Made by a program: the position numbers and the translations under genes. Source: Nocardioidaceae bacterium (GTDB taxonomy: Bacteria; Actinomycetota; Actinomycetes; Propionibacteriales; Nocardioidaceae). From it: a stretch of 44,063 nucleotides of DNA. Within the stretch, counting starts at the first letter, position 1. Every line of letters begins with the position of its first letter. The notes beneath the pieces are model-generated. The model saw only the letters and a program-made list of their open reading frames with translations, was not told where the DNA came from and did not search any database. Below, one piece after another: positions 7,183-16,927 of this stretch. The stretch lies in assembly GCA_013696555.1 (NCBI GenBank), contig JACCYJ010000253.1, positions 1-44,063 of the forward strand. Direction: 5' to 3'.

Positions 7183-7257
7183 ACTTCAAATGGCTAAGGG
7201 ACACTTCCAATGGGTTCGAACCCATTGGAAGTGTCCCTATCCCACGTTAACGTGGGA
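7183..7257 (+). repeat. Intergenic palindromic repeat family A, copy 2
   Basis: This is the best-preserved core of the family. A 40-bp perfect, loopless palindrome spans 7198-7237 (half-site GGGACACTTCCAATGGGTTC), followed 3 bp later by a 16-bp perfect palindrome CCCACGTTAACGTGGG (7241-7256). The left half motif ACTTCAAATGGCTAAGGG is present and the GATCGGGAC tail of the other copies is absent. It lies between the convergent ends of the pit remnant and pstB. Confidence 0.9.
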
Positions 7258-7275
7258 AAGAAACCTGAGCCGCGC

Positions 7276-8166
7276 TCAGCCGAAGCGGCCGGAGATGTAG
7301 GCCTCGGTACGTTTGTCCGACGGGTTGGAGAAGATGGTTGCTGTCTTGTCGTACTCGACCAGCAGGCCCGTCCGGTTGCCGGTCGTCTCGTCGGGACGCG
7401 CGGTGAAGAAGGCGGTGCGGTCGGAGACGCGGGCGGCCTGCTGCATGTTGTGAGTCACGATGATGATCGTGTACTGATCGCGCAATTCGCTCATGAGGTC
7501 TTCGATTCGCGAGGTCGCTATCGGATCCAACGCTGAGCACGGCTCGTCCATCAAGATGACGTCCGGCTTGGTGGCAATGGTCCGCGCGATGCACAGTCGC
7601 TGCTGCTGCCCACCGGACAGTCCGAACGCGCTCTGTTTGAGCTTGTCCTTCACCTCATCCCAAAGTGCCGCATCGTTGAGCGCGCCTTCGACGTGGGCAT
7701 CCATGTCCGGCACGTCCATGCCGGTCACGCGGGGCCCGTAAGCAACATTGTCGTAGATCGACTTGGGGAACGGGTTTGGCTTCTGGAACACCATTCCGAT
7801 CCGGCGACGCACCTCGATGGCGTCCACGTCTTTGGCGTAGATGTCCTGGCCGTGGTAGGAAACCTGGCCCGCCACCCGTGCCTCGGCGATCAGATCGTTC
7901 ATCCGGTTCAAGCAGCGGAGAACGGTGCTCTTGCCACAGCCGGAGGGACCGATGAGGGCGGTGATCTCGTGCTTGCCGAACGACAGGTTGACGTCGTGAA
8001 CGGCGTGAAAGTCGCCGTAGTAGACGTTGAGATCCACACACTCCATGACAGGGCTCGGGGAGTCGGGAATCGGCCGAGCTTCGCTCAGCTGGGCGTCGAG
8101 GAAGGGCTCATCGACCGCCGCTTCGTCCTTGCTGCGCGCTGCTGTGCTGACCATGTACCGCGCCAT
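7276..8166 (-). CDS. pstB: Phosphate ABC transporter ATP-binding protein PstB
   Basis: This 296-residue protein is the cytoplasmic ATPase of the high-affinity phosphate importer. It shows Walker [10 protein letters not shown], the PstB-specific [11 protein letters not shown], the Q-loop block [19 protein letters not shown], the ABC signature [13 protein letters not shown] and Walker [14 protein letters not shown] 40-residue N-terminal extension precedes the ABC fold. The ATG at 8166 has a GAGGAG ribosome site, and the pstA stop is 12 bp upstream. It is the last gene of pstSCAB. Confidence 0.97.
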   Translation of the reverse strand: MARYMVSTAARSKDEAAVDEPFLDAQLSEARPIPDSPSPVMECVDLNVYYGDFHAVHDVNLSFGKHEITALIGPSGCGKSTVLRCLNRMNDLIAEARVAGQVSYHGQDIYAKDVDAIEVRRRIGMVFQKPNPFPKSIYDNVAYGPRVTGMDVPDMDAHVEGALNDAALWDEVKDKLKQSAFGLSGGQQQRLCIARTIATKPDVILMDEPCSALDPIATSRIEDLMSELRDQYTIIIVTHNMQQAARVSDRTAFFTARPDETTGNRTGLLVEYDKTATIFSNPSDKRTEAYISGRFG

Positions 8167-8178
8167 CTCACTCCTCGA

Positions 8179-9081
8179 TTACCAGCGCCGCTGGAACTTG
8201 TTACGGATGTAGATCGCCAAGCCGTTGAGCGCCAGCACCATGCCTAGCAGGACAATGATGCCGGCCGCCGCCGCGATCTTGAACTCATCTCGGGATTCAC
8301 TGGTCCAGTTGAAGACCTGCAGAGGCATGGCGGTGAACGATGACATGATGCCGTCGGGGTCAAAGCGCACGGTCACGGCCACACCGATAATCAGCAGTGG
8401 GGCTGCCTCCCCGATTGCTCGTGACAACGCGATGATCGTCCCGGTGGCGATACCGGGGACCGCCGATGGCAGAACCTGTCGCCAGGTGGTCTGCAACGGT
8501 GTGGCGCCGAGCGCCAAGGAACCGTCGCGAATCTCACGGGGTACCGCCCGCAGGGACTCTCGAGTTGTGATGATGATGACCGGAAGGATGAGCAAACCCA
8601 GGGCGACTGCTCCGACGAGGACGATGGCGGTACGGTCCACCCCGACGAGGGCGAAAATCGCGACGGCCAACATTCCGTAGATGACGGACGGGACGGCTGC
8701 CAGGTTTTGCAGGTTGAGCTCGACAAGCCTGTTGTACCAGCGCCGGTTGTCGGCGAACTCTTCGAGATAGATGGCAGCAGCGATGCCAATGGGTATGGCC
8801 AGCAAGGCCGTGGTGACCATCAGCCAGATCGTGCCGAGCAGGGCAGCACGCAGCCCGGTGGTTTCGGGTGACAGCTGCGAGCTGTACTCGGTGAACAAGG
8901 CGCCGTCGAAGCGGCCCGCGCCGTCAATGGCTGTGGTCACGATCAACGTCATCAAGAAGGTGATGGCCAACGCGAGCGAAAGCCACAACGCGATCAGGAA
9001 GATGACTGACAGAAGGGTGTTGTCGTGGCTCCTGGCCGAGGAGCGGATCGCAGCCGGGGACGCGGTCATAGTTTCTGCCAT
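8179..9081 (-). CDS. pstA: Phosphate ABC transporter permease PstA
   Basis: This 300-residue inner-membrane permease has about six transmembrane helices. The permease EAA-type loop is visible as SLALGATPLQTTWRQVLPSA followed by GIATGTIIALSRAIGEAAPL. With PstC it forms the channel through which PstS-delivered phosphate passes. Its ATG overlaps the pstC stop by one base (TGATG), implying translational coupling. Confidence 0.96.
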   Translation of the reverse strand: MAETMTASPAAIRSSARSHDNTLLSVIFLIALWLSLALAITFLMTLIVTTAIDGAGRFDGALFTEYSSQLSPETTGLRAALLGTIWLMVTTALLAIPIGIAAAIYLEEFADNRRWYNRLVELNLQNLAAVPSVIYGMLAVAIFALVGVDRTAIVLVGAVALGLLILPVIIITTRESLRAVPREIRDGSLALGATPLQTTWRQVLPSAVPGIATGTIIALSRAIGEAAPLLIIGVAVTVRFDPDGIMSSFTAMPLQVFNWTSESRDEFKIAAAAGIIVLLGMVLALNGLAIYIRNKFQRRW

Positions 9082-10043
9082 CAGTACGCCTCGCGAATGC
9101 GGCGCACCAGCGCGATGCTGATGATGTTGATGACGAGCGTGATGATGAACAACAGCAGGCCAACCGCAAACAACGTGTTGTAAGAAACGGATCCAACGAT
9201 GTTCTCGCCGCCTGCTGTGTTCGCGATGTAGCCGGTCATCGTCTGCATTCCCTCACGGACGTCAACGCTCAGGTTGGGTTGGGAGCCGGCTGCGAGCGCG
9301 ACGACCATGGTTTCCCCAGCGGCGCGTGATATCCCCAGCACGATGGCGGCCGCGATTCCTGAGATCGCTGCGGGGAAGACCACGCGCAATGTGGTTTGCA
9401 TCCGGTTGGCGCCCATGGCAAAGGATCCCTGCCGCAGGGACTGCGGCACAGCAGACATGGCGTCCTCGGACAAGGAAGCGACGGTGGGGATGATCATGAC
9501 ACCGAGCACGAGCCCTGCAGACAAGGCGTTGGTGAAACCCACGTCCACACCAAGCCAGCCGCGCAGAACGGTGGGAGTGATGAACTGAAGGGCGAAGAAT
9601 CCGTACACGACGGATGGCACTCCCGCCAACAGCTCGAGGACCGGCTTGAGAAGCTTGCGGACGCGAGGGTTGGCGTACTCCGAGAGGTACATCGCGGCAC
9701 CCAGACCGAACGGGACAGCGACCAGCATGCCGACCAACGTCGTCATCATCGTCCCGGCGACGAGAGGAAGTACGCCATACTCAACGGGATTCAAACTTGG
9801 ACGCCAGGTCGTGCCGAACAAGAATCCGGTGAGCGACACCTCGCGGAAGAAGTCGAGCGCCGGACGCAGCAAGGCGATGACGATACCGACGGTGATAGCG
9901 ACCGAGAGGAAAGCCGCCAGGCGCAGCAGGAACATGACGATCTGCTCGCCCGGTCGGCTGCGCCTGCGCAGGGCCCCGCTGTCACCGGGCGGCATAGCGC
10001 CGGTGCTAGTGGTCAAGGCCGCCGGAGGAGCGGTGGTGGTCAT
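9081..10043 (-). CDS. pstC: Phosphate ABC transporter permease PstC
   Basis: This 320-residue permease has an N-terminal cytoplasmic tail of about 30 residues, six or so membrane helices, and the permease loop FAMGANRMQTTLRVVFPAA with ISGIAAAIVLGISRAAGET. It pairs with PstA. It follows pstS after a 78-bp gap that carries a strong GC hairpin, which probably lowers permease expression relative to the binding protein. Confidence 0.96.
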   Translation of the reverse strand: MTTTAPPAALTTSTGAMPPGDSGALRRRSRPGEQIVMFLLRLAAFLSVAITVGIVIALLRPALDFFREVSLTGFLFGTTWRPSLNPVEYGVLPLVAGTMMTTLVGMLVAVPFGLGAAMYLSEYANPRVRKLLKPVLELLAGVPSVVYGFFALQFITPTVLRGWLGVDVGFTNALSAGLVLGVMIIPTVASLSEDAMSAVPQSLRQGSFAMGANRMQTTLRVVFPAAISGIAAAIVLGISRAAGETMVVALAAGSQPNLSVDVREGMQTMTGYIANTAGGENIVGSVSYNTLFAVGLLLFIITLVINIISIALVRRIREAY

Positions 10044-10078
10044 CGCTGACCCTTCTCATCTCGAACGAGGATCGTACT

Positions 10079-10115
10079 GTCCGCGGGGCGGGCTGGGGCC
10101 TCCCGCCCCGCGGAC
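10079..10115 (-). terminator. Strong hairpin between pstS and pstC (attenuating terminator)
   Basis: A perfect 14-bp stem (GTCCGCGGGGCGGG at 10079-10092 with its complement at 10102-10115) closes a 9-nt loop, 6 bp after the pstS stop in the direction of transcription. No U-run follows, so it probably acts as a partial terminator or 3'-end stabiliser, allowing more PstS than PstCAB. Confidence 0.7.
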
Positions 10116-10121
10116 ACAGAC

Positions 10122-11102
10122 TCACTGAAGCTGGCTGAGCGTGTCTGCCGTCTCCTGAGTCTGCTCGTCGTTCAGTGGGATGAACTGCGCCGCCTCGGTC
10201 ACGTCGGCAAGGTTGTCGATGTAGAAGTCGACGAAGCTGGCCACCTGTGGCTGGTCTGCGTACGCCTTGTTCGCGACGTAGATGAACAGCGGCCTCGCCA
10301 GCGGTGTGTACGACCCGTCTGCGGCGGTCTCAGCACTTGGCTCGACGCAACCGCCGCCTGAGTCGACCTGCAACGCGGTGAGGCTGTCCGCGTTCTCCTC
10401 GTAGAAGCTGAACCCGAAGTAGCCCATGCCGCCCTCGGTGTTGGCAACCCCATCGACCAGGACGTTGTCGTCCTCGGAGGCTTCGTAGTCGGAGCGTGAG
10501 GCTCCTTCTTCACCGTTGATCACATCGGTGAAGTAGTCGAACGTTCCCGAGTCGGTTCCTGGCCCGAACAGCGCGAGATCGAGATCGGGGAAGCTGGGGT
10601 CGACCTGGTTCCAGTTGGTGATCTTCCCTTCTGCGGCGGGCTCCCAGATCATCTTGAGCTGCTCCGTCGTGACGCATTCGACCCCGACCTCGGGATTGGA
10701 CACCACGGTGAGAGCGTCGGTGGCTACCTGGAGCTCGGTGTACTCGATCCCGGCCTTGTCGCAGATCTTGGCCTCGTCGTCCTCGATCGGGCGCGAGGCG
10801 TTCGAGATGTCGGTCTTACCGGCACAGAAAGCCTCGAAGCCGCCACCCGTACCCGCGCTGCCGACCGCAACTTGGACGTCTGGTTGCTCCTCTTGATAGA
10901 GCTCCGCAGCTGCTGAGGTCAGGGGCTCCACGGTGGAGGAGCCGTCGGCAGCCACCGAACCGGACAGGGTCTCACTGCCGCCGCCCTCGGTGCCATTCGT
11001 GGTGTCCCCTTCTGAGTCACCGCCGCAGGCTGACAAGCCGAGCCCAACGGTCAGCGCGACGAGGCTGGGCAACGCCGCCCGGCGCAAGGAAGTGCGATTC
11101 AC
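10122..11102 (-). CDS. pstS: Phosphate-binding lipoprotein PstS
   Basis: This 326-residue lipoprotein captures phosphate outside the membrane for PstCAB. The GTG at 11102 has an ideal ribosome site (GGAGGG, 7 nt away); the open frame extends further upstream but without support. A signal peptide ends in the lipobox LSAC (Cys26), followed by a Gly/Asp/Glu-rich linker. Phosphate-site blocks are visible: GSVAADGSSTVEPLT, VGSAGTGGGFEAF, DISNASRPI and GPGTDSGTFDYF. A PHO box lies 84-105 bp upstream of the start, so phosphate-starvation control by the SenX3-RegX3/PhoP-type regulator is expected. Confidence 0.96.
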   Translation of the reverse strand: MNRTSLRRAALPSLVALTVGLGLSACGGDSEGDTTNGTEGGGSETLSGSVAADGSSTVEPLTSAAAELYQEEQPDVQVAVGSAGTGGGFEAFCAGKTDISNASRPIEDDEAKICDKAGIEYTELQVATDALTVVSNPEVGVECVTTEQLKMIWEPAAEGKITNWNQVDPSFPDLDLALFGPGTDSGTFDYFTDVINGEEGASRSDYEASEDDNVLVDGVANTEGGMGYFGFSFYEENADSLTALQVDSGGGCVEPSAETAADGSYTPLARPLFIYVANKAYADQPQVASFVDFYIDNLADVTEAAQFIPLNDEQTQETADTLSQLQ

Positions 11103-11185
11103 GTCTGGTCCCTCCATGGGATCACGAGGTGGATTGTCTGCTTCTCCCTGCGACGGTAAGCGGGGCAGGTGACGGCTCCGGTCGG

Positions 11186-11207
11186 CCACGATGAACGAGC
11201 AGTGAAC
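11186..11207 (-). promoter_or_regulatory. PHO box upstream of pstS
   Basis: On the pstS-coding strand two adjoining 11-bp units read GTTCACTGCTC and GTTCATCGTGG. This is the direct-repeat GTTCAC architecture bound by PhoP in Streptomyces and RegX3-type regulators. It lies in the 182-bp gap between pstS and mutT1, oriented toward pstS. Confidence 0.75.
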
Positions 11208-11284
11208 GCTTGGGCACCATTCGGACACGCCGGGGGGTAGCAGAGGCGGACTGCGCGTGAACGCACATCCATCGCTGTCTTGGC

Positions 11285-12166
11285 TCAGGGGTGGTGCAAC
11301 TCGCGAGCCACGACGGTGTCGTCTCGACGGTGGAGAACGATCAGCTGCGATGTCTCGAGTGAGGGGTCTTCGATGTGCATGGCGTCGAACAGCATTGGCA
11401 ACACCGGCCGGTGCGTGCACACCACCGTTGGCTCGCCGTCGCCCAACAGCAGCTCGGCTCGCCGAGCCACCGTCTTGCGGGTGGCGTCCTCCTGGGACAA
11501 TCCCCTGTCGAGGGCGATGTCGACGTCGACAGAGTCGGCGTACGGCTCGACTGTCTGGACACAGCGGGTGGAGTCGCTGCTCACCACGGTGCGGATCCCG
11601 TACGCCTGCAGCAGGGGAACCAGCCGTTTCGCCTCGCTGAGTCCCCTGGCGGCCAACGTCCGCCTCCGGTCGTCACCCTTCCACCGCCGCCGCGACCGTG
11701 CCTTGGCGTGGCGCAGCACGATGAGCGGTATCGCCCGGTGCTCCGCGCCCGGCAGCAGTCGGGTGAAATCGTCGAGGACCCGCCGGTCGGTGTCATAGCT
11801 CAACGCCGCTGCGGTCTCATCCAGGTCGACCCACCGGACGGCGGTGATCTCGTGGGTTGGCTCGAAGCTCAGCTCCCCCTCCCCGTCGGGACGGGCGCAC
11901 CAGTAGCTGACCTGCTTGGTGCCGCCGGTGGTCAGCGGGTACTCCAGCCGTGAGAGCGGCACGCCGAGGTGGATGCCCAGCCCGGTCTCTTCGGCCGTCT
12001 CCCGTACCGCGGTCACGGGCAGCCGCTCGCCAGCGTCGATCTTGCCCTTCGGAAAGGTCCAATCGTCGTAGCGCATGCGATGGACCACCAGCAGCTGGAT
12101 CCGGCGGCCTCCCACCTCGCGCCACACCACCGCACCGGCCGCGAGCACCAGATCTCTAGGCTGCAC
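11285..12166 (-). CDS. mutT1: MutT1-type NUDIX hydrolase fused to histidine phosphatase
   Basis: This 293-residue two-domain protein has an N-terminal NUDIX domain (about 1-135) with the Nudix box GKIDAGERLPVTAVRETAEETG, here with its conserved REtaEEtG core, and a C-terminal histidine-phosphatase domain (about 147-293) starting IVLRHAKA with the catalytic RHA triad and a THRPVLP second His. Mycobacterial MutT1 has this architecture and degrades 8-oxo-(d)GTP and dinucleoside polyphosphates. Its position next to ppk matches mycobacterial mutT1-ppk1. The start is a GTG with no clear ribosome site. It probably sanitises oxidised nucleotides. Confidence 0.88.
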   Translation of the reverse strand: MQPRDLVLAAGAVVWREVGGRRIQLLVVHRMRYDDWTFPKGKIDAGERLPVTAVRETAEETGLGIHLGVPLSRLEYPLTTGGTKQVSYWCARPDGEGELSFEPTHEITAVRWVDLDETAAALSYDTDRRVLDDFTRLLPGAEHRAIPLIVLRHAKARSRRRWKGDDRRRTLAARGLSEAKRLVPLLQAYGIRTVVSSDSTRCVQTVEPYADSVDVDIALDRGLSQEDATRKTVARRAELLLGDGEPTVVCTHRPVLPMLFDAMHIEDPSLETSQLIVLHRRDDTVVARELHHP

Positions 12167-12363
12167 CCAGGGAGTGTTTCAGGCCCGACGACGATCTCGC
12201 CGCCCCTGTTGTGCCGGTGCCGCCGCAGAGTATGGTCGGGTCATTGGTCTGATCGGCCCTCCCCCGAGCCGGTCGGACCTCGACGGGCCGGCTCGTGCCT
12301 CTCCCCCCAGAGGCTGTGAGCTGGCCCGTCACCTGCTCCGGCCCGTTACGAGCCGGTACGAGA

Positions 12364-14541
12364 TCAGCCGTGCCGGTGTGCCGTCTCCCGACGTCGCCGG
12401 TGCAGCGTGATCAGGTGGTCTTGCATGTTGCGCAGGGGAGCACCGTTGTCGTCGGTGGCGTGCCGCTGCCACTTGCCGTCGGAGTCGAGGTGCCACGAGG
12501 CCGTCGCGTCGTCGAACGAGAGGGTCAGCAGCTCAGCAAGCTCACGACAGTGCCGCTCGCTCGGGATCTTCACCAACGACTCCACCCGGCGATCGAGGTT
12601 GCGGTGCATGAGGTCGGCCGAGCCGATCCACGCCTGTGGGCTGCCACCGTTCTCGAACCAAAAGATGCGACTGTGCTCCAGGAACCGGCCAAGGATGCTG
12701 CGCACCCGGATCGTCTCCGACAACCCCTTCGCACCGGGGCGCAGCGCGCAGATACCGCGGGTCAGCAGGTCAATCGGCACCCCGGCCTGACTGGCGTGCA
12801 ACAAGGCGTCGATCAACGCCTCGTCGACCAGCGAGTTGACCTTGAACCGGATACCCGCCGGACGGCCGGCCCGATGATGGTCGACCTCGGCCTCGATCCG
12901 CTCGACCAGACCGTCGCGGACGCCGTGCGGCGCCACCATCAGAGTCCGGTACTCACCCCGTAGCGAGTAGCCGGACAGGTTGTTGAACAAGTCGGTGATG
13001 TCGTCGGCGATGTTCGCGTCGGAGGTCAACAGCCCGAGGTCCTCGTACATCCGGGCGGTCTTGGGGTTGTAGTTGCCGGTACCGATGTGCGCGTACCGGC
13101 GGATGCCGTCGGGCTCGTCACGCACGACGAGGGCGAGCTTGCAGTGCGTCTTGAGCCCCAGCAGGCCGTAGACGACGTGACAGCCTGCCTGCTCCAGCGT
13201 TCGCGCCCAGCGAATGTTGGCCCGCTCGTCGAATCGGGCCTTGATCTCGACCAGCACCAGAACCTGTTTGCCGGATTCGGCGGCGTCGACGAGGGCCTCG
13301 ATGATCGGTGAGTCACCGGAGGTCCGATAGAGGGTCTGCTTGATCGCCAACACCTGGGGGTCGGCTGCCGCCTGCTCGATGAACCGCTGCACACTGGTCG
13401 CGAACGAGTCGTACGGGTGGTGCACGAGCACGTCGGTGGCCGACAGCGCCGCGAACATGTCGGCTGGGTTGGCTGTCTCGACCTCGGCCAGGTCCGGGTG
13501 AGTGCCGGGGATGAAGGCGGGGAACTTGAGCTCTGAGCGGTCGGAATCTGCGATCGCATGAAGGCCCCGCAGGTCCAGCGGACCCGGCAGGCGGATCACC
13601 TCAGGGCCGTTGATATCGAGCTCCGAGACGAGCAGCTCGAGCACGTGTGGGTCGATGGATTCCTCGACCTCCAACCGCACTGGCGGTCCGAACCGGCGCC
13701 GTAGCAGCTCCTTCTCTAATGCTTTCAGGAGGTTTTCGGCGTCGTCCTCCTCGACCTCGAGGTCCTCGTTGCGGGTGACTCGGAAGGCGTGGTGGGCCAC
13801 CACCTCCATGCCCGGGAAAAGCAGGTCGAGGTGGGCGCCGATGACATCCTCGATCGGTACGAAGCGCTGCTGCCCGAGCGCCACCCACCGGGGAAAGTTC
13901 GGCGGGACTTTGACCCGGGCGAAGTGCTCTTTACCGGTATCGGGGTTGCGCACACCCACCGCGAGGTTGAGGGAGAGACCGGAGATGTACGGGAACGGGT
14001 GCGCCGGGTCGACGGCCAGTGGCGTGAGCACCGGGTAAAGCCGGTCGCGGAAAAGCTCTCGGCCGTGATCGCGCTCCTCGCTGGTGAGGTCGTCCCAACG
14101 CAACAGCTCGATATCGGTTTCGGACAACCGGGGGACCAGGTCGTCGTGGAAGAGCCGTCCGTGGCGCTCCATCAGGGCGCGACTCTCCTGCCAGATGGCC
14201 CCCAGGACCTCGCGAGGGCGTAGCCCGCTCACGGCCGGCACCGCCACTCCCGCGGCCATGCGCCGCTTCAATCCCGCCACCCGAACCATGAAGAACTCGT
14301 CGAGGTTGCTGGCGAAGATCGCGGCGAAGCGCACTCGTTCCAGCAGCGGCAGCGCGTCGTCCTCAGCCAGCTCGAGGACACGGGCGTTGAACGCCAGCCA
14401 CGACAGCTCACGGTCGAGAAACCGGTCCTTCGGCAGCTCGGCGTCGTCCCTCGCGTACGGGGGCGAAACCTCGTAAGATTCCGGGACGAGCTGTAGCGCT
14501 TCGGCCAACTCGGGATCGGTCGTGACTTCGTCGACAGCCAT
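12364..14541 (-). CDS. ppk: Polyphosphate kinase 1
   Basis: This 725-residue enzyme reversibly transfers the gamma phosphate of ATP to polyphosphate. The N-terminal domain starts [19 protein letters not shown]. The phospholipase-D-like catalytic half includes [14 protein letters not shown], the [12 protein letters not shown] block and [19 protein letters not shown], whose His485 corresponds to the autophosphorylated residue of the family. The ATG at 14541 was preferred over an upstream extension reaching 14598, which runs into repeat copy A3 sequence. The 197 bp between it and mutT1 shows no feature. Polyphosphate storage fits the surrounding phosphate-uptake genes. Confidence 0.96.
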   Translation of the reverse strand: MAVDEVTTDPELAEALQLVPESYEVSPPYARDDAELPKDRFLDRELSWLAFNARVLELAEDDALPLLERVRFAAIFASNLDEFFMVRVAGLKRRMAAGVAVPAVSGLRPREVLGAIWQESRALMERHGRLFHDDLVPRLSETDIELLRWDDLTSEERDHGRELFRDRLYPVLTPLAVDPAHPFPYISGLSLNLAVGVRNPDTGKEHFARVKVPPNFPRWVALGQQRFVPIEDVIGAHLDLLFPGMEVVAHHAFRVTRNEDLEVEEDDAENLLKALEKELLRRRFGPPVRLEVEESIDPHVLELLVSELDINGPEVIRLPGPLDLRGLHAIADSDRSELKFPAFIPGTHPDLAEVETANPADMFAALSATDVLVHHPYDSFATSVQRFIEQAAADPQVLAIKQTLYRTSGDSPIIEALVDAAESGKQVLVLVEIKARFDERANIRWARTLEQAGCHVVYGLLGLKTHCKLALVVRDEPDGIRRYAHIGTGNYNPKTARMYEDLGLLTSDANIADDITDLFNNLSGYSLRGEYRTLMVAPHGVRDGLVERIEAEVDHHRAGRPAGIRFKVNSLVDEALIDALLHASQAGVPIDLLTRGICALRPGAKGLSETIRVRSILGRFLEHSRIFWFENGGSPQAWIGSADLMHRNLDRRVESLVKIPSERHCRELAELLTLSFDDATASWHLDSDGKWQRHATDDNGAPLRNMQDHLITLHRRRRETAHRHG

Positions 14542-14607
14542 GAGCCCTATCGTGCCACCGCTCGGTGAACTCCGGGGACGCGTTCCCAGCGTCGGCACGC
14601 CGCGGGT

Positions 14608-14691
14608 GTCCCGATACCACGTTCACGTGGGATGGGGTCACTTCCAATAGATTCGAACCCATTGGAAGTGACCCTTAGCCATTGGAAGTCG
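14608..14691 (-). repeat. Intergenic palindromic repeat family A, copy 3 (inverted)
   Basis: On the minus strand this reads as copies 1 and 2: ACTTCCAATGGCTAAGGG, then a 40-bp inverted repeat (14635-14674) with two mismatched pairs, then CCACGTGAACGTGG (14617-14630) and the tail TATCGGGACA. It sits between the 3' end of mshD and the 5' end of ppk, with the CCACGT end about 67 bp before the ppk start. Confidence 0.9.
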
Positions 14692-14728
14692 TACGAAACC
14701 GGCGAGGTTGGTGCCACCCACGCGGTGA

Positions 14729-15655
14729 TCAGCGGTCGAGACGGTAAAGAGCGTCGGTGGCGACGTGACCGAAGCCGAGACGTTGGTAGACCGCGATCGC
14801 CGGTGCGTTGTCGGCTTCGACATACAGAAGTACGCAGCTGAGACCCCGATCGCGCAGGTAGTGCAGGCCGGTCAAGGTCAACAACCGGCCCAATCCGCCG
14901 CCCTGGGCAGCGGGATCGACGCCAACAACGTAGACCTCCCCCATCACCAGGTGCCCATGCTCGCCGTCGACGGTCGTGTCGCCGTGGATCTTGGTCCAGT
15001 GGAATCCGACGAGCTCACCGCTCCGCTCGGCCACGAAGAAACCCTCCGGATCGAACCACGGCTCGGACATCCGCTGGTCCAGATCGTGTCGAGTCATCTG
15101 GCCCTGCTCGGGATGCGAGTGAAATGCCCGGGCGTTCAGCGCCAACCATGCCGTCTCGTCGGCACCGGGCCGGAAGGCGCGGACATGGACGCCCGAAACG
15201 CCTTGCAGCGTTGGCAGTTCGACGGCGAGGTTGCGGCGCAGCTGCCACAGCTCCCGTACGCGTACGAAGTCCAGCGACTCGGCGAGCCGGGCAGCGGCCG
15301 GATCGTCACCGTGCGACCACAGCTGTACGGGACGCGGGGCCGTCAGCTCGAGCGCCGAAATGACCAGCGCGCGACCCCAGCCCTGCCGGCGACATGGCGG
15401 CGCGACCACGGCTTCCGCCTGCACCGGCCCACCCTTGGACACGTCGAGATGGAGGTAGCCCGCCAGCCCGTCGGCGGTGCGTGCCAGCAGATGCTTCGAC
15501 GCGCCGGCCTCGGGGTGGCGCAGGTGCAACAGCGCGTGTTCGTTCAGTGGGGGATGGCCGTCGAAGGCGCCGGCTGCCGCGACCAGCGTTCGGACCGCCC
15601 GGGCATCGGCTAGCTCGAGCGCGTCCAGCCGTTCGATCCGGCGCCGGACCGTCAT
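14729..15655 (-). CDS. mshD: Mycothiol synthase MshD
   Basis: This 308-residue protein has two GNAT domains in tandem. The N-terminal half (about 1-140) has a degenerate acetyl-CoA loop ([10 protein letters not shown]), and the C-terminal half an intact one ([19 protein letters not shown]) with the closing [19 protein letters not shown]. It acetylates Cys-GlcN-Ins with acetyl-CoA, the last step of mycothiol synthesis. The ATG at 15655 overlaps the glnR stop (ATGA), so the two are co-transcribed, as in Rv0818-Rv0819. mshA for the first step is also in this window. Confidence 0.95.
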   Translation of the reverse strand: MTVRRRIERLDALELADARAVRTLVAAAGAFDGHPPLNEHALLHLRHPEAGASKHLLARTADGLAGYLHLDVSKGGPVQAEAVVAPPCRRQGWGRALVISALELTAPRPVQLWSHGDDPAAARLAESLDFVRVRELWQLRRNLAVELPTLQGVSGVHVRAFRPGADETAWLALNARAFHSHPEQGQMTRHDLDQRMSEPWFDPEGFFVAERSGELVGFHWTKIHGDTTVDGEHGHLVMGEVYVVGVDPAAQGGGLGRLLTLTGLHYLRDRGLSCVLLYVEADNAPAIAVYQRLGFGHVATDALYRLDR

Positions 15656-16392
15656 GAGTCGCGGATCGTCGCCGGGTTGTCCACAGATGCTGGGTCGGGC
15701 ACGGGAGCGTGGTTTGCTACGGGGACGACGAAGCGGTAACCCACATTGCGGACCGTGCCGACCAGCGTCTCCCGTTCGGGGCCAAGCTTGGCCCGGAGCC
15801 TGCGGACATGGACATCGACGGTGCGCGTGCCACCGAAGTAGTCGTAGCCCCAGACCTCCTGCAGCAGCTGCTGACGGGTGAAGACCCGACCGGGGTGCTG
15901 CACCAGGAACTTCAGCAGCTCGAACTCCTTGAACGTCAGGTCGAGAGTTCGGCCGTCGAGCCTCGCGGTGTACGAGGCCTCGTCGACGACGACGTCGCCG
16001 GAACGGATCACCTGCGTGTCGGGGTCGTCGGCCCGCTCGCGACGCAGCCGTCCGGCCGCCAGCCGGAGCCTCGCTTCCACCTCGGCCGGTCCGGCAGCGG
16101 TCAGGAGCACGTCGTCGCAACCCCAGTCGGCCCTCACGACCGCAAGCCCACCCTCGGTCACGACCAGCAGTACGGGTACGTCCACGCCGGTGGTCCGGAT
16201 GAGCCGGGTCAGCGCTCGTACCTGGGCAAGGTTGCTGCGACCGTCCACCAGAACCGCGTCACAGCTCGGTGCGTCGAGCAACGTCGAAATAGTGGCCGGA
16301 AGAACGCGGACCGAGTGTGGTAGCACCGCCAGGGCGGGGAGGATCTCGGCGGGCTGTTGAGCTGAGACCGTCAGCAACAGCAGCGACGACAT
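15652..16392 (-). CDS. glnR: GlnR, orphan OmpR-type nitrogen regulator
   Basis: This 246-residue protein has a receiver-like N-terminal domain (about 1-115) and a winged-helix DNA-binding domain (about 140-232) with [20 protein letters not shown] and [18 protein letters not shown]. The receiver keeps Asp50 (LVDGR) but lacks the usual acidic pocket, as in GlnR, which works without a kinase. The match to mycobacterial GlnR as I recall it is close over both domains, including VLLVVTEGG and the [10 protein letters not shown] helix. It controls nitrogen assimilation. The start at 16392 follows a GGGCTGGGGG stretch; TATCTT (minus strand, 16426-16421) could be its -10. It is divergent from the MoaD-like gene. 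Confidence 0.9.
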   Translation of the reverse strand: MSSLLLLTVSAQQPAEILPALAVLPHSVRVLPATISTLLDAPSCDAVLVDGRSNLAQVRALTRLIRTTGVDVPVLLVVTEGGLAVVRADWGCDDVLLTAAGPAEVEARLRLAAGRLRRERADDPDTQVIRSGDVVVDEASYTARLDGRTLDLTFKEFELLKFLVQHPGRVFTRQQLLQEVWGYDYFGGTRTVDVHVRRLRAKLGPERETLVGTVRNVGYRFVVPVANHAPVPDPASVDNPATIRDS

Positions 16393-16432
16393 CGTGACCC
16401 CCAGCCCTCGGCCCTGCGCCAAGATAGTCCAC

Positions 16433-16723
16433 ATGCCCACGACGCCGGCGACAACGCCGCCTCCGAATACCGCGACGGTGCGCTATTGGGCGGCTGCCCG
16501 AGCCGCTGCAGGTTGCGATACCGATGCCGTGACACCCGGCAACTTGGCCGAGGTGCTCACCGAGGTGCGGCGGCGCCACGCTGACAATCCGCGGTTTGCT
16601 CGGGTGTTGGACGTCTGTTCGGTGCTCGTCGGTGCGCAGCCGGTTGGCGGACGCGATCACGAGGCAGTCGACGTCGGCGCGGGCGATGTGGTCGAGTTGC
16701 TGCCGCCCTTCGCCGGCGGTTGA
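16433..16723 (+). CDS. MoaD/ThiS-family sulfur carrier protein
   Basis: This 96-residue ubiquitin-like protein ends PPFAGG; the terminal Gly-Gly is the residue pair that becomes a thiocarboxylate. The body has [12 protein letters not shown] and VVELLPPF, typical of MoaD/ThiS carriers. It may serve molybdopterin synthesis, as a molybdopterin oxidoreductase is at the right edge, or another sulfur transfer reaction. It lies beside the sulfurtransferase gene, whose promoter starts 35 bp after its stop. The ATG at 16433 was chosen to keep the gene clear of the divergent glnR start; an ATG-less extension to 16394 is unlikely. Confidence 0.8.
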   Translation: MPTTPATTPPPNTATVRYWAAARAAAGCDTDAVTPGNLAEVLTEVRRRHADNPRFARVLDVCSVLVGAQPVGGRDHEAVDVGAGDVVELLPPFAGG

Positions 16724-16757
16724 AACGGGCTCTGCTGGCATTGTCGGCAGCTCGGTC

Positions 16758-16763
16758 TACACT
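16758..16763 (+). promoter_or_regulatory. Probable -10 for leader peptide and sulfurtransferase
   Basis: TACACT stands exactly 6 nt before the GTG of the Cys-containing leader ORF, so its mRNA would begin at the start codon. No clear -35 is seen. Confidence 0.55.
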
Positions 16764-16769
16764 CTTGTC

Positions 16770-16850
16770 GTGGCTCCGTCGACACCGCTCACCCGACGCC
16801 GCGCAGTGGATCACTGCCGCGTGCACTCGGCGCTCTGTCGCCTGCACTGA
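16770..16850 (+). CDS. Cysteine-containing leader peptide upstream of sulfurtransferase
   Basis: This 26-residue ORF translates as VAPSTPLTRRRAVDHCRVHS followed by ALCRLH. It carries the TRRRAVD-x-CRV-x-x-x-LCR pattern of actinobacterial putative leader peptides found before sulfur-metabolism genes. The two Cys codons (TGC, TGT) near the end make it a candidate sensor of charged tRNA-Cys. It starts with GTG 6 nt after a -10 hexamer and has no ribosome site, so it is probably leaderless. The 113 nt to the sulfurtransferase gene includes a hairpin just before that gene's ribosome site. When cysteine is scarce, stalled ribosomes would change folding downstream; that mechanism is inferred. Confidence 0.75.
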   Translation: MAPSTPLTRRRAVDHCRVHSALCRLH

Positions 16851-16927
16851 CCTGCCGGCGCCCCTCTCCTGCCGCTCCCGCGTGAGCCGCTGCGCGCCGT
16901 GTTAGACCCCGCGCCGAACCGTCCACC

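Noticed and set aside
7208-7226. GGGTTCGAACCC in element A resembles a tRNA T-arm.
   Set aside because: It is just the centre of a longer palindrome. No acceptor, D or anticodon arms can be found around any of the three copies.
1077-14691. Families A and B considered as a CRISPR array.
   Set aside because: Copies are single, kilobases apart, in both orientations, with no spacers or cas genes.
15656-16120. An N-terminal extension of mshD by 155 residues.
   Set aside because: It overlaps glnR in another frame and has no homology to MshD. The ATG at 15655 gives the usual length and an ATGA overlap.
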